Notes under the pieces: generated by a model
Seen by the model: only the letters and a program-made list of their open reading frames with translations
Database searches by the model: none
Told to the model about the DNA's origin: nothing
Position numbers and translations under genes: made by a program
Source of the DNA: JBGPGW01 sp046349515
GTDB taxonomy: Bacteria > Pseudomonadota > Alphaproteobacteria > CADEGL01
NCBI GenBank assembly: GCA_046349515.1
Contig: JAXMCE010000003.1
Span: 124,001 to 188,000, forward strand
Reading direction: 5' to 3'
DNA: 64,000 nucleotides
Shown here: one piece after another, positions 28,562 through 37,334 of the stretch
Layout: each line of letters starts with the position of its first letter
Position numbering within the stretch: position 1 is the first letter of the stretch

Positions 28562-31473
28562 AGCTCGCACCCTTCCGTCTCCCGCCCGGAATCGGCGAGC
28601 GCGTCGATCGCAGCCGCACCGTGAGCTTTTCCTTCGAGGGCCGCACCTACGATGGCTTGGCGGGCGACACGATTGCGAGTGCGCTCGCCTCGCACGGCGT
28701 GCGCGTGTTGTCTCGGTCCTTCAAGTATCACCGGCCGCGCGGCATCCTCACCATGGCGGGCCAGGACGCGAACACGCTCGTGCAACTGGCCGACGAGCCC
28801 AATGTGCTGGCCGATACGACCCCGATCACGGGCGGGCTCGAGGCGCGCGGCCAGAACTATCGGGGGTCGCTCGCCTGGGACCGCGACGCTTGGCTCAACT
28901 GGGCGGGCCGCTTTCTCCCCGTCGGCTTCTACTACAAAGCGTTCTACAAGCCGCTCGGCGCCTGGAAGCGGTGGGAGCCGGTCATCCGCGCGCGCGCGGG
29001 CTTGGGCGAGGTCAATTTCAGCGCGCCCCATCGCTACTACGACAAGGCCTACGGGTTCACCGACGTGGCGGTGATCGGCGGCGGGCCGGCAGGCCTGTCG
29101 GCGGCGCTCGAAGCCGCGCGCGCGGGTCTCGACGTCCTCCTCGTCGAAGAAAACCCCGTGCTCGGTGGGTCGCTCACCTATGCGCGCTTCGACGCCGATG
29201 GCACGCTCGCGAGTGAGCGCCTTGCCGCTCTCGTGAGCGCCGTCGGCGCCGAGTCGCGCATCACCGTCATGACGCAGGCGGTCTGCCAAGGGCTCTTCAC
29301 CGAACATTGGTTGCCGATCATCCAAGGCAACCGCATGCACAAGGTGCGCGCGCGGCAGGTGGTGCTCGCGACCGGATCGGTCGAGCAGCCCGTGGTGTTT
29401 CGCAACAACGACCTGCCGGGCGTGATGCAGGGCTCGGCCGCTCAGCGCCTCATCCGCCACTACGGCGTGCGGCCTGGCCGGCGGGCGGTCGTCGTCACAG
29501 GGAACGCCGACGGCTATGGTGTCGCGCTCGATCTGCTCGATGCGGGCGTCGAGCTCGCGGGAATCCTCGACCTGCGCGCGTCCCTGCCGAGCGAGGAGCG
29601 CACCGATGCCGTCCGCGCGCGGGCCGTGCCCATCTATGCGCGCTATGCGCCCTGGGCCGCACGGCGCAATGCGCAGGGGACTCTCAAGGGTCTTGCGGCC
29701 GCGCGCATCGTCGGTCACGGCAAGTGCGAGCCGCCCGACGTTCGCCTTGAATGCGATCTTCTCTGCATGGCGGTCGGTTATGCGCCGTCGGCCCAGCTGC
29801 TCCACTACGCGGGCGGCGCCGTTGCTTACGACCGGGCCGCTGCGAGTTTCGCGATCACGAAGTCGCCCGCAGGAGTCATCCCCGCGGGATCGCTCGACGG
29901 CGCCTACGATCTCGAGACCGCCATCGTCGACGGCAAGCGCGCGGGCATGCTGGCGGCCGAGGCGCTCGGTGCGCCGCCGCGCGGCGAGGTGCCAGCCGTC
30001 CGCGGCAAGAATGCATCCGGCTGGAACCATCCCTGGCCGATCTTTCCCCATCCGCGCGGCAAGGATTTCGTCGACTTCGACGAGGACCTCCAGGTCAAGG
30101 ACATCCGCAACGCCATCGCCGAGGGCTATGACCATGTCGAGCTGCTGAAGCGGTTCTCCACCGCCGGCATGGGCCCCTCCCAGGGCCGGCACACGGCGCT
30201 CTCGCTCGCACGTCTCGCGGCGGAGGCGACGGGTCGCGAGATCGAGGCGGTCGGCGCGACCACGGCCCGGCCGCCCGCGAGTGCCGAGAAGTTCGGCCAT
30301 CTCGCGGGGCGCGGCTTCGAGCCTGTCCGCTTGACCGCCATGCACCACCGCCACCTCAAGGCGGGGGCCGAGATGATGCCGGCGGGGTTGTGGCTGCGCC
30401 CGGCTTATTACGGACCGAGCGACCAGCGCGAGGCCGCGATCCGTGCGGAGGTCGAGGCGGTGCGGACCAATGTCGGGGTCATCGACGTCTCGACCTTGGG
30501 CGGGCTCGACGTGCGAGGGCCGGACGCAGCCGAATTTCTGAACCGCATGTACACCTTTGCCTACGCCAATCAACCCGTCGGGCGTGCGCGCTACGTGCTG
30601 ATGTGCGACCAGACGGGCGCCATCATCGACGACGGCGTCGCGTGCCGGTTCCACGACTGGCATTTCTACGTGACGGCGACGACCGGCGGCGCCGATCGCG
30701 TCTACCAGTCGATGCTGTGGTTCAACGCGCAGTGGCGCCTGGATGTCGACATCACCAATGCGACGGCGGCCTATGCCGGAGTCAATCTCGCCGGTCCCCG
30801 CTCGCGCGAGGTCTTGGCCAAGCTCTGCTCGGATGTCGATCTTTCGGCCACCGCTTTCCCCTACATGGGCGTGCGGACGGGCACGGTCGCCGGCATCGCG
30901 GCGCGGCTCCTCCGCGTGGGCTTCGTCGGCGAGCTAGGCTATGAAATCCACGTGCCGGCGAGCGCGGGCGAGGCATTGTGGGACGCCTTGCTCTGGGCCG
31001 GCGCTTCGTTCGACATCAAGCCGTTCGGCGTCGAGGCACAGCGCCTTCTGCGCCTCGAGAAGGGCCACATCATCGTCGGGCAGGACACGGACGGCGAGAC
31101 CCATCCCCACATGGCCGACATGGGCTGGGCAATCGCCAAGAAGAAACCGTTTTTCGTGGGCGGTCGCGCGATCGAGGCGCAGATGAGGCGGCCGCTCTCG
31201 CGGAAGCTCGTGGGCTTCACGCTCGTCAATCCGGATGAGCCCCCGCCCGAGGAATGTCACCTCGTGATCCGCGATGGCGCGATCGTGGGGCGCGTGACCT
31301 CGGCCGCATTCTCACCCACCCTCTCGCGCGTCATCGGCCTCGCTTTCGTGGCGCCGGACCAGTCCGAGCCCGGCGCGCATTTCTCCATCAAGATCGCGGG
31401 CGGCCGCATGATCGAAGCGCAGGTGGTAAAGCCGCCCTTCTTCGATCCCAACAACGCCCGGCAGGAGGCCTAA
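28558..31473 (+). CDS. mgdC: N-methylglutamate dehydrogenase subunit C (SoxA-like)
   Basis: A 971-residue protein of the sarcosine oxidase alpha type. The first 100 residues form a ferredoxin-fold region, then come a Rossmann NAD/FAD-like part (V-I-G-G-G-P-A-G-L, about residues 171-179), and an aminomethyltransferase (GcvT-like) domain from about residue 595 to the end. The last domain would pass the methylene group to tetrahydrofolate. The ATG overlaps the mgdB stop by four bases, so translation is coupled. Confidence 0.88.
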   Translation: MKLAPFRLPPGIGERVDRSRTVSFSFEGRTYDGLAGDTIASALASHGVRVLSRSFKYHRPRGILTMAGQDANTLVQLADEPNVLADTTPITGGLEARGQNYRGSLAWDRDAWLNWAGRFLPVGFYYKAFYKPLGAWKRWEPVIRARAGLGEVNFSAPHRYYDKAYGFTDVAVIGGGPAGLSAALEAARAGLDVLLVEENPVLGGSLTYARFDADGTLASERLAALVSAVGAESRITVMTQAVCQGLFTEHWLPIIQGNRMHKVRARQVVLATGSVEQPVVFRNNDLPGVMQGSAAQRLIRHYGVRPGRRAVVVTGNADGYGVALDLLDAGVELAGILDLRASLPSEERTDAVRARAVPIYARYAPWAARRNAQGTLKGLAAARIVGHGKCEPPDVRLECDLLCMAVGYAPSAQLLHYAGGAVAYDRAAASFAITKSPAGVIPAGSLDGAYDLETAIVDGKRAGMLAAEALGAPPRGEVPAVRGKNASGWNHPWPIFPHPRGKDFVDFDEDLQVKDIRNAIAEGYDHVELLKRFSTAGMGPSQGRHTALSLARLAAEATGREIEAVGATTARPPASAEKFGHLAGRGFEPVRLTAMHHRHLKAGAEMMPAGLWLRPAYYGPSDQREAAIRAEVEAVRTNVGVIDVSTLGGLDVRGPDAAEFLNRMYTFAYANQPVGRARYVLMCDQTGAIIDDGVACRFHDWHFYVTATTGGADRVYQSMLWFNAQWRLDVDITNATAAYAGVNLAGPRSREVLAKLCSDVDLSATAFPYMGVRTGTVAGIAARLLRVGFVGELGYEIHVPASAGEALWDALLWAGASFDIKPFGVEAQRLLRLEKGHIIVGQDTDGETHPHMADMGWAIAKKKPFFVGGRAIEAQMRRPLSRKLVGFTLVNPDEPPPEECHLVIRDGAIVGRVTSAAFSPTLSRVIGLAFVAPDQSEPGAHFSIKIAGGRMIEAQVVKPPFFDPNNARQEA

Positions 31474-31476
31474 GCG

Positions 31477-32193
31477 ATGGCCACCGCCGAGCCCGCCGGA
31501 TTCGCTCGCCGCAGCTTTGTCTACCGGCGGCTCGTCGGCCACGGCGCCGTGTTCGCGGAACGAGGCGAAGCGGCCATTGCCGAGCATTTCGGCGCACCCG
31601 AAGGCGAAGCGATGGCGGCCGCCCGGCTGGGCCTGGCCGATCTCTCGCTCGCGCCTCGCATCGGGTTCAAAGGACGCGGGGCGCTTGCCTGGCTCTCGGG
31701 CCAGGGCGTGCGCGGCCTTGCGGAGGACAACCGCGCGGACCGGCAGTCGGACGGCGCACGCGCGGCGCGTCTTGCGCCGACCGAGGCGCTCATCCTCTCC
31801 GATCTCGCGGCGACGAGTCGCCTCGTCGAGCGTCTGGGCACGACCTGGCGCATCGAGACGGCGCGCCAGTGTTACCTTCTGCCGCGGGCGGACAGCCACT
31901 ATTGGTTCCACGTGTCAGGCGAGCGGGCGGCGGCGATGTTCGCAAAGCTTTGCGGCGTCGACCTCAGGCCGGATCGCTTCGCGCCCGGCGCGATCGCCCA
32001 GACCTCGATTGCGCGCTCGAACGCCATCGTCATCCGCAACGACCTCGGCGAGACTCTGGGCTACGACCTTCTCGGCGACAGCGCTTCGGCCGACTACATG
32101 TGGGGCTGCGTCCTCGATGCCATGGCGGAATTTGACGGCAAGCCGGTCGGTCATGCGGCCTTGAGGCATCTTGCCGACGGGGTCGATCGTTGA
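31477..32193 (+). CDS. mgdD: N-methylglutamate dehydrogenase subunit D (SoxG-like)
   Basis: A 238-residue protein in the position and of the general type of the gamma subunit (SoxG/GcvT-fold scaffold), three bases after the alpha-like subunit. It has the D-L-S-L-A-P-R-I-G-F-K block found near the start of the folate-type domain. It stabilises the complex rather than carrying catalysis in SoxG (family knowledge). Its stop TGA overlaps the TTG start of the regulator gene. Confidence 0.78.
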   Translation: MATAEPAGFARRSFVYRRLVGHGAVFAERGEAAIAEHFGAPEGEAMAAARLGLADLSLAPRIGFKGRGALAWLSGQGVRGLAEDNRADRQSDGARAARLAPTEALILSDLAATSRLVERLGTTWRIETARQCYLLPRADSHYWFHVSGERAAAMFAKLCGVDLRPDRFAPGAIAQTSIARSNAIVIRNDLGETLGYDLLGDSASADYMWGCVLDAMAEFDGKPVGHAALRHLADGVDR

Positions 32194-32831
32194 AAGGGCG
32201 CAAGCGCGCCAAAGTGTCCCGCCGCGTGCCCGCCGGCGCCCGGCGCGAGATATCCAACGTGCTCGAGACCGCGATCGGCCGCGAGGTCCACGCCTTCCGC
32301 CAGCAGCACGATATGACCGTCGCCGATCTCGCGCGCCAGGCCGGGCTCTCTCCGGGCATGCTGTCCAAGATCGAGAACGGCCTGACCTCGCCCTCTCTTG
32401 CGACACTCCGCGCGCTGGCGAGCGCGCTCGGCGTGCCGGTCACGTCCTTCTTCCGTCGGCTCGAGGAGCATACGGAAGCGACCTTCGTGCCGGCGGGCGA
32501 GGGCCTCACCATCGAGCGGCGCGGCACCCGCGCGGGCCACCAGTACCAGCTGCTTGGCCATGCCGTGCGCAAGAGCGTGATGGTCGAACCCTACCTCATC
32601 ACGCTCACGGAGAAATCGGAGGTCTTCCCGCTCTTCCAGCACGACGGCATGGAGTTTCTCTACATGCTGGAAGGACGCCTTCGCTACCGCTACGGCGACA
32701 AGACCTACCTCCTCACCCCCGGCGATTCCCTGTTCTTCGACGCCAATACCCCCCACGGGCCCGACGATCTCGTGAAACTGCCCATCCGTTTCCTCTCCGT
32801 CATCTCCCAGGCCCCGGAGCGGGAAGGTTGA
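32190..32831 (+). CDS. XRE-family regulator with C-terminal cupin domain
   Basis: A TTG at 32190, overlapping the mgdD stop, gives 213 residues. Residues about 28-90 form a helix-turn-helix (D-L-A-R-Q-A-G-L-S-P-G-M-L-S-K-I-E), and residues about 130-205 a cupin barrel (E-F-L-Y-M-L-E-G-R-L; T-P-G-D-S-L-F-F-D). Such regulators bind small amines, amino acids or their derivatives in the cupin. Its placement between mgd and mgs argues that it controls them, perhaps through the inverted repeat at 32856. Confidence 0.87.
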   Translation: MKGRKRAKVSRRVPAGARREISNVLETAIGREVHAFRQQHDMTVADLARQAGLSPGMLSKIENGLTSPSLATLRALASALGVPVTSFFRRLEEHTEATFVPAGEGLTIERRGTRAGHQYQLLGHAVRKSVMVEPYLITLTEKSEVFPLFQHDGMEFLYMLEGRLRYRYGDKTYLLTPGDSLFFDANTPHGPDDLVKLPIRFLSVISQAPEREG

Positions 32832-32855
32832 AATTCATGGCAGGAAACTTTTTTT

Positions 32856-32870
32856 CCTCATATACTGAGG
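32856..32870. promoter_or_regulatory. Inverted repeat, candidate operator before mgsA
   Basis: CCTCA, five bases (TATAC), TGAGG: a perfect five-base-arm inverted repeat 59 bases before mgsA. It overlaps a TATACT stretch that could serve as a -10 element, so bound regulator would block it. The regulator gene ends 25 bases upstream. Confidence 0.45.
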
Positions 32871-32928
32871 CCCTCGCGGCGGCTTCCGAGCCGTCCCCGC
32901 GGTCCCCCTTTTACCGGGAGTGCGCGCC

Positions 32929-33828
32929 ATGTGTGGAATCGTCGGCCTGTTCGTGAAGAATCCGGCCCTGCGGCCGTCCCTTGGCCGCCATATCGCGGCC
33001 ATGCTGACCGAGATGACGAGCCGTGGCCCCGACAGCGCGGGCATCGCTGTCTACCACCGGCCCGCGAAGCCCGGCTGGTCGAAGCTCACGCTCTTCCACG
33101 ACGACCCGGCCTACCACTGGCGCGGCATGGCGGGTCAGCTGGCTGACGCACTCAACGTCGAAACGGATGTGAGCGTGAAGGCCGCGCATGCGGTGCTCAC
33201 AGCCGAGACGGAGGAGAAGCCGGTACGCGATTGGATCGCAGCGCATTGCGAGGACGTGCGCGTCATGGGTTACGGCCAGTTGATGGAGGTCTACAAGGAG
33301 AAGGGCCTTCCGGCGGACGTGCTCGCGCGTTACGGCATCGCGGAGATGGAAGGCACGCACGCCATCGGCCACACGCGCATGGCGACGGAGAGCATCGTCA
33401 CGACCGAGCATTCCCATCCCTTCACCGCGGCGGCCGACATGTGCCTCGTGCACAATGGCTCGCTCTCGAATCACAACCGGCTCCGCGAGTGGCTGCGCCG
33501 TCGCGGCATGACCTTCGAGACGGATAACGACAGCGAGGTCGCGGCGCGCTATTTCGCCTATCGCATGGGCGAGGGCGCCTCGCTCAACGAGGCCTTGGAA
33601 GCGGGGCTCAAGGATCTCGACGGCTTCTACACCTTCACCATGGGCACGCGTGACGGCTTCGCGGTCTTGCGCGATGCGATCGCGTGCAAGCCGGCGGTCC
33701 TGGCCGAGACGGACGATTGGGTCGCGATGGGCTCGGAGTATCGGAGCCTCGCCCATCTTCCGGGCGTCGACAAGGCGACGATCTGGGAGCCAAAGCCTGC
33801 CGTCGTCTACACCTGGAGCCTCCAGTAG
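32929..33828 (+). CDS. mgsA: N-methylglutamate synthase subunit A (class II glutamine amidotransferase)
   Basis: The start at 32929 places Cys directly after Met (M-C-G-I-V-G-L-F), the N-terminal nucleophile of class II glutamine amidotransferases; 299 residues. Typical motifs are S-R-G-P-D-S-A-G and T-R-M-A-T-E-S. In the N-methylglutamate pathway this subunit is thought to release methylamine from gamma-glutamylmethylamide for transfer to 2-oxoglutarate. In Sinorhizobium its homologue is called GlxB. Confidence 0.85.
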   Translation: MCGIVGLFVKNPALRPSLGRHIAAMLTEMTSRGPDSAGIAVYHRPAKPGWSKLTLFHDDPAYHWRGMAGQLADALNVETDVSVKAAHAVLTAETEEKPVRDWIAAHCEDVRVMGYGQLMEVYKEKGLPADVLARYGIAEMEGTHAIGHTRMATESIVTTEHSHPFTAAADMCLVHNGSLSNHNRLREWLRRRGMTFETDNDSEVAARYFAYRMGEGASLNEALEAGLKDLDGFYTFTMGTRDGFAVLRDAIACKPAVLAETDDWVAMGSEYRSLAHLPGVDKATIWEPKPAVVYTWSLQ

Positions 33829-33834
33829 CGCCCC

Positions 33835-34518
33835 ATGCAGACCATCGACCTCAGCTCGACCGCGATCCGCACGCTCAACCAGCGCCTCCACGATCTGCCG
33901 AAGGACACGAACGAGCGGGTCTGGGAGGTGATCAACCCGATGGGCGCCCATGCGGTCGCCGTCGGACTGACCGTGCCGATCGAGGTCCGCATCCACGGCC
34001 ATGTCGGCTACTACTGCGCCGGCATGAACAAGGAGGCGACCGTCATCGTCGACGGTCACTGCGGCTGGGGGATCGGCGAGAACATCATGAGCGGCTTTGT
34101 CCGCGTGAAGGGCAATGCCTCGCAGGCGGCCGCGGCCTCGGGCCATGGCGGGATGGTCGTGATCGAGGGTGATGCGGGCGCGCGCTGCGGCATCGCCATG
34201 AAAGGCGTCGACATCGTCGTCGGGGGCTCGGTCGGGCATATGAGCGCGTTCATGGCCCAGGCGGGCAACCTGGTCGTGTGCGGCGATGCGGGCGAGGCGC
34301 TCGGCGATTCGCTTTACGAGGCGCGTCTCTTCGTCCGCGGCTCGGTCAAGAGTCTCGGCGCCGATTGCATCGAGAAGGAGATGACGCCCGATCACGTGAA
34401 GGCGTTGGCGGGGCTTCTCGAGAAGGCCGGCATCAAGGCCGACGCGAAATCCTTCCGCCGCTACGGCTCGGCGCGCAAGCTCTACAACTTCCACGTCGAC
34501 CACGCCGATTCGTATTAG
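33835..34518 (+). CDS. mgsB: N-methylglutamate synthase subunit B (GXGXG domain)
   Basis: A 227-residue protein matching the C-terminal GXGXG beta-helix domain of glutamate synthase and FwdC/FmdC-like proteins: repeated G-x-x-G-x-x-G blocks such as V-V-G-G-S-V-G-H-M and V-V-I-E-G-D-A-G-A. It is a structural subunit linking the amidotransferase and synthase parts. It begins six bases after mgsA. GlxC is the Sinorhizobium homologue name. Confidence 0.85.
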   Translation: MQTIDLSSTAIRTLNQRLHDLPKDTNERVWEVINPMGAHAVAVGLTVPIEVRIHGHVGYYCAGMNKEATVIVDGHCGWGIGENIMSGFVRVKGNASQAAAASGHGGMVVIEGDAGARCGIAMKGVDIVVGGSVGHMSAFMAQAGNLVVCGDAGEALGDSLYEARLFVRGSVKSLGADCIEKEMTPDHVKALAGLLEKAGIKADAKSFRRYGSARKLYNFHVDHADSY

Positions 34519-34535
34519 GGCGCCGGGAGAGTTCC

Positions 34536-35858
34536 ATGACCGTCGATCCGCGCTATTTGCGTCCGTCCGCGACCTTCACGCCGCAAGTGATCGCCGAGAT
34601 CCACCGCGCGGCGGACCAGGGTCTCTACGAGATCCGTGGCTTCGGCACCAAGCGGCGCCTGCCGACCTTCGATGACCTGCTGCTGCTGGGTGCTTCCGTG
34701 TCGCGCTACCCGCTCGAAGGCTACCGGGAGAAATGCGACACAAACGTCACGATCGGCACGCGCTTCGCGGCAAAGCCGATCGAGCTCAAGATTCCGATCA
34801 CCGTCGCGGGCATGAGCTTCGGCGCGCTCTCCGCCAATGCCAAGGAGTCGATCGGGCGTGCCTGCACGATGATGGGCACGAGCTCGACGACCGGCGACGG
34901 CGGCATGACGGAGGAAGAGCGCCAAGCCTCGAAGATCCTGGTCTACCAGGTCCTGCCCTCGCGCTACGGCCTGAACCCGGATGATCTCCGGCGCGCCGAT
35001 GCGCTCGAAGTCGTGGTGGGGCAGGGTGCGAAACCGGGCGGCGGCGGCATGCTCCTCGGCCAGAAGGTGAGCGCGCGTGTGGCCGGCATGCGCACGCTGC
35101 CCGCTGGCATCGACCAGCGCAGCGCCTCGCGCCATCCCGACTGGACCGGACCCGACGACCTCACCATCAAGATCCAGGAGCTCCGCGAGATCACGGACTG
35201 GCAGAAACCGATCTACGTCAAGATCGGCGCGACCCGCACTTATTTCGACGTGCAGCTCGCCATCAAGGCCGGCGCCGACGCGATCGTGCTCGACGGCATG
35301 CAGGGCGGAACGGGGGCGACGCAAGATGTCTTCATCGAGCATGTGGGCATCCCGACCTTGCCGGCGCTCCGCCTCGCGGTCGACGCCCTCAAGGAGCTCG
35401 ACATGCACCGCAAGGTGCAGCTCATCGTCTCGGGTGGCATCCGCACGGGCGCCGACGTGGCCAAGGCCCTCGCCATGGGGGCCGACGCCGTCTCGATCGG
35501 CAGTGCCACCATGATCGCGCTCGGCTGCAACAAGCCCATCCACGTCGAGGACTACCACGCGCTCGGCACCGAGCCCGGTTATTGCCATCACTGCCAGACC
35601 GGGCGTTGCCCCGTGGGCGTCGCGACGCAGGACGACGAGCTGCAGAAGCGGCTCGATCCGGAGCAGGGCGGACGGTGGCTGCGCAACTACCTCTCCACCA
35701 TGACGCTCGAGCTGCAGACCATGGCGCGGGCCTGCGGCAAGACCCATGTGCTCAACCTCGAGCCCGAGGACCTCGTGGCGCTCACGGTCGAGGCGGCCGC
35801 CATGGCCGGCGTCCCCCTCGCGGGGACGAACTGGATACCGGGCCGGGGCAGCTACTAA
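34536..35858 (+). CDS. mgsC: N-methylglutamate synthase subunit C (glutamate synthase-like)
   Basis: The ATG at 34536 (GGGAGAG upstream) gives 440 residues. The FMN barrel of glutamate synthase is clear (G-M-S-F-G-A-L-S; G-G-I-R-T-G-A-D-V-A-K-A), and three cysteines at about 350, 353 and 358 (C-H-H-C-x4-C-P-V-G) match the 3Fe-4S site of GltB. It catalyses the reductive transfer that forms N-methylglutamate. The gene follows mgsB by 17 bases. GlxD is the Sinorhizobium homologue name. Confidence 0.88.
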   Translation: MTVDPRYLRPSATFTPQVIAEIHRAADQGLYEIRGFGTKRRLPTFDDLLLLGASVSRYPLEGYREKCDTNVTIGTRFAAKPIELKIPITVAGMSFGALSANAKESIGRACTMMGTSSTTGDGGMTEEERQASKILVYQVLPSRYGLNPDDLRRADALEVVVGQGAKPGGGGMLLGQKVSARVAGMRTLPAGIDQRSASRHPDWTGPDDLTIKIQELREITDWQKPIYVKIGATRTYFDVQLAIKAGADAIVLDGMQGGTGATQDVFIEHVGIPTLPALRLAVDALKELDMHRKVQLIVSGGIRTGADVAKALAMGADAVSIGSATMIALGCNKPIHVEDYHALGTEPGYCHHCQTGRCPVGVATQDDELQKRLDPEQGGRWLRNYLSTMTLELQTMARACGKTHVLNLEPEDLVALTVEAAAMAGVPLAGTNWIPGRGSY

Positions 35859-35913
35859 GATCGGCCCCGGACGGCGGCCCGCCGGGGGGCGGCGCAAACC
35901 AGGGGAGGCAGTC

Positions 35914-37221
35914 ATGGCCACAGATCTGGCCAAAGTCGCGAAAAGCGAGAAGATCAAATATTTCCTCATCAGCTACGTCGACCTGTTCGGCGGCTTGCGC
36001 GCGAAGCTGGTGCCGGCGGCGGCCATCGGCGACATGCAGCGCGCAGGCGCGGGCTTCGCGGGCTTTGCCACCTGGCTCGACATGACGCCTGCCGATTCGG
36101 ACATGTTCGCGGTCCCGGATCCCGACAGCCTCATCGTGCTGCCCTGGAAGCCGGAGGTGGGCTGGCTCGCGGCCGACATCGTGATGGACGGCAAGCCCGT
36201 CGCCCACGGACCGCGCCAGGTCTTGAAGCAGCAGATCGACCGTGCGGCGTCGCAAGGCTACCGGATGAAGACCGGCGTCGAGTGCGAGTTCTTCCTCGTC
36301 TCACCCGATGGACGCGCGATCGGAGATGACCGCGACACGCAGACCAAGCCCTGCTACGACCAGTCGGCCTTGATGCGCCGCTACGACGTCATCACCGAGA
36401 TTTGCGATTCGATGTTGGCGCTGGGGTGGGGCCCGTATCAGAACGACCACGAGGATGCGAACGGCCAGTTCGAGATGAACTGGACCTATGACGACGCGCT
36501 TCTCACCGCCGATCGCCACGTCTTCTTCAAGTACATGGTGAAGAGCATCGCGGAGAAGCACGGCCTTCGCGCCACCTTCATGCCGAAGCCGTTCATCAAC
36601 CTGACCGGCAGCGGCTGCCATGCCCATGTTTCGGTGTGGGACAAGGCCGGGAAGAACAATCTCTTCTTCGACGGCAAGGGGGAGCTCGGCCTCTCCAAAT
36701 CGGCCTATAATTTCCTCGGCGGCATCATGCACTCGGCCGAGTCGCTCGTGGCGCTCTTCAACCCGACGATCAACAGCTTCAAGCGCATCAACGCGCCCGT
36801 GACCGTCTCCGGCGCCACCTGGTCGCCCAACACGATCACCTATGGCGGCAACAACCGCACGCACATGGTGCGCATCCCCGAGCCCGGGCGCTTCGAGCTG
36901 CGCCTCATGGATGGTGCCGCCAACCCGTATCTTCTCCAGGCCGGCGTGCTGGCTGCGGGCCTCGACGGCATCAAGAACAAGCGCGATCCCGGCAAGCGTC
37001 ACGACATCAACATGTACACCGAAGGCCACACGCTGAAGGGCGTGAAGCGCCTCCCGCTCAACATGCTCGACGCCGTGCGCCTCTTCGACAGCAGCAAGAT
37101 CCTTCGCGACGGGCTCGGCAATGCCTTCGTCGACAGCTACGTCAAGCTCAAGAACGAGGAGTGGCAGCGTTTCTCGCGCTCGCTCACCCAGTGGGAGCTC
37201 GACAACACGCTCGATTGCTGA
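35914..37221 (+). CDS. gmaS: Gamma-glutamylmethylamide synthetase
   Basis: A 435-residue glutamine-synthetase-fold ligase. The start at 35914 is preceded by GGGGAGG. The shorter length, the M-K-T-G-V-E-C-E-F-F block with metal-ligand glutamates, G-S-G-C-H-A-H-V-S and N-R-T-H-M-V-R-I-P are typical of the group used for gamma-glutamylmethylamide rather than ammonia assimilation. It joins methylamine to glutamate with ATP. It ends the cluster before a strong hairpin. Confidence 0.9.
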   Translation: MATDLAKVAKSEKIKYFLISYVDLFGGLRAKLVPAAAIGDMQRAGAGFAGFATWLDMTPADSDMFAVPDPDSLIVLPWKPEVGWLAADIVMDGKPVAHGPRQVLKQQIDRAASQGYRMKTGVECEFFLVSPDGRAIGDDRDTQTKPCYDQSALMRRYDVITEICDSMLALGWGPYQNDHEDANGQFEMNWTYDDALLTADRHVFFKYMVKSIAEKHGLRATFMPKPFINLTGSGCHAHVSVWDKAGKNNLFFDGKGELGLSKSAYNFLGGIMHSAESLVALFNPTINSFKRINAPVTVSGATWSPNTITYGGNNRTHMVRIPEPGRFELRLMDGAANPYLLQAGVLAAGLDGIKNKRDPGKRHDINMYTEGHTLKGVKRLPLNMLDAVRLFDSSKILRDGLGNAFVDSYVKLKNEEWQRFSRSLTQWELDNTLDC

Positions 37222-37245
37222 GCCGTTTTGTATCGGTCATTGTGT

Positions 37246-37275
37246 GAAGGGCTCGTGCGAAAGCACGGGCCCTTC
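37246..37275 (+). terminator. Hairpin ending the methylamine cluster
   Basis: A 13-base-pair stem with one G-U pair and a GAAA tetraloop 25 bases after gmaS. The T-tract after it is poor, so it may work with Rho or by stabilising the 3' end. Confidence 0.7.
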
Positions 37276-37334
37276 GTCGTTGAGCGGGCCGTGATAGGGT
37301 CATGGCCGCAGGGCAGAGTGTGAGGGAGGGCACG

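Noticed and set aside
27010..32193. Naming the four genes soxBDAG (heterotetrameric sarcosine oxidase)
   Set aside because: The subunits are of that type, but the adjoining mgsABC and gmaS and the altered delta subunit fit N-methylglutamate dehydrogenase better. No glyA or purU type folate gene is next to them.
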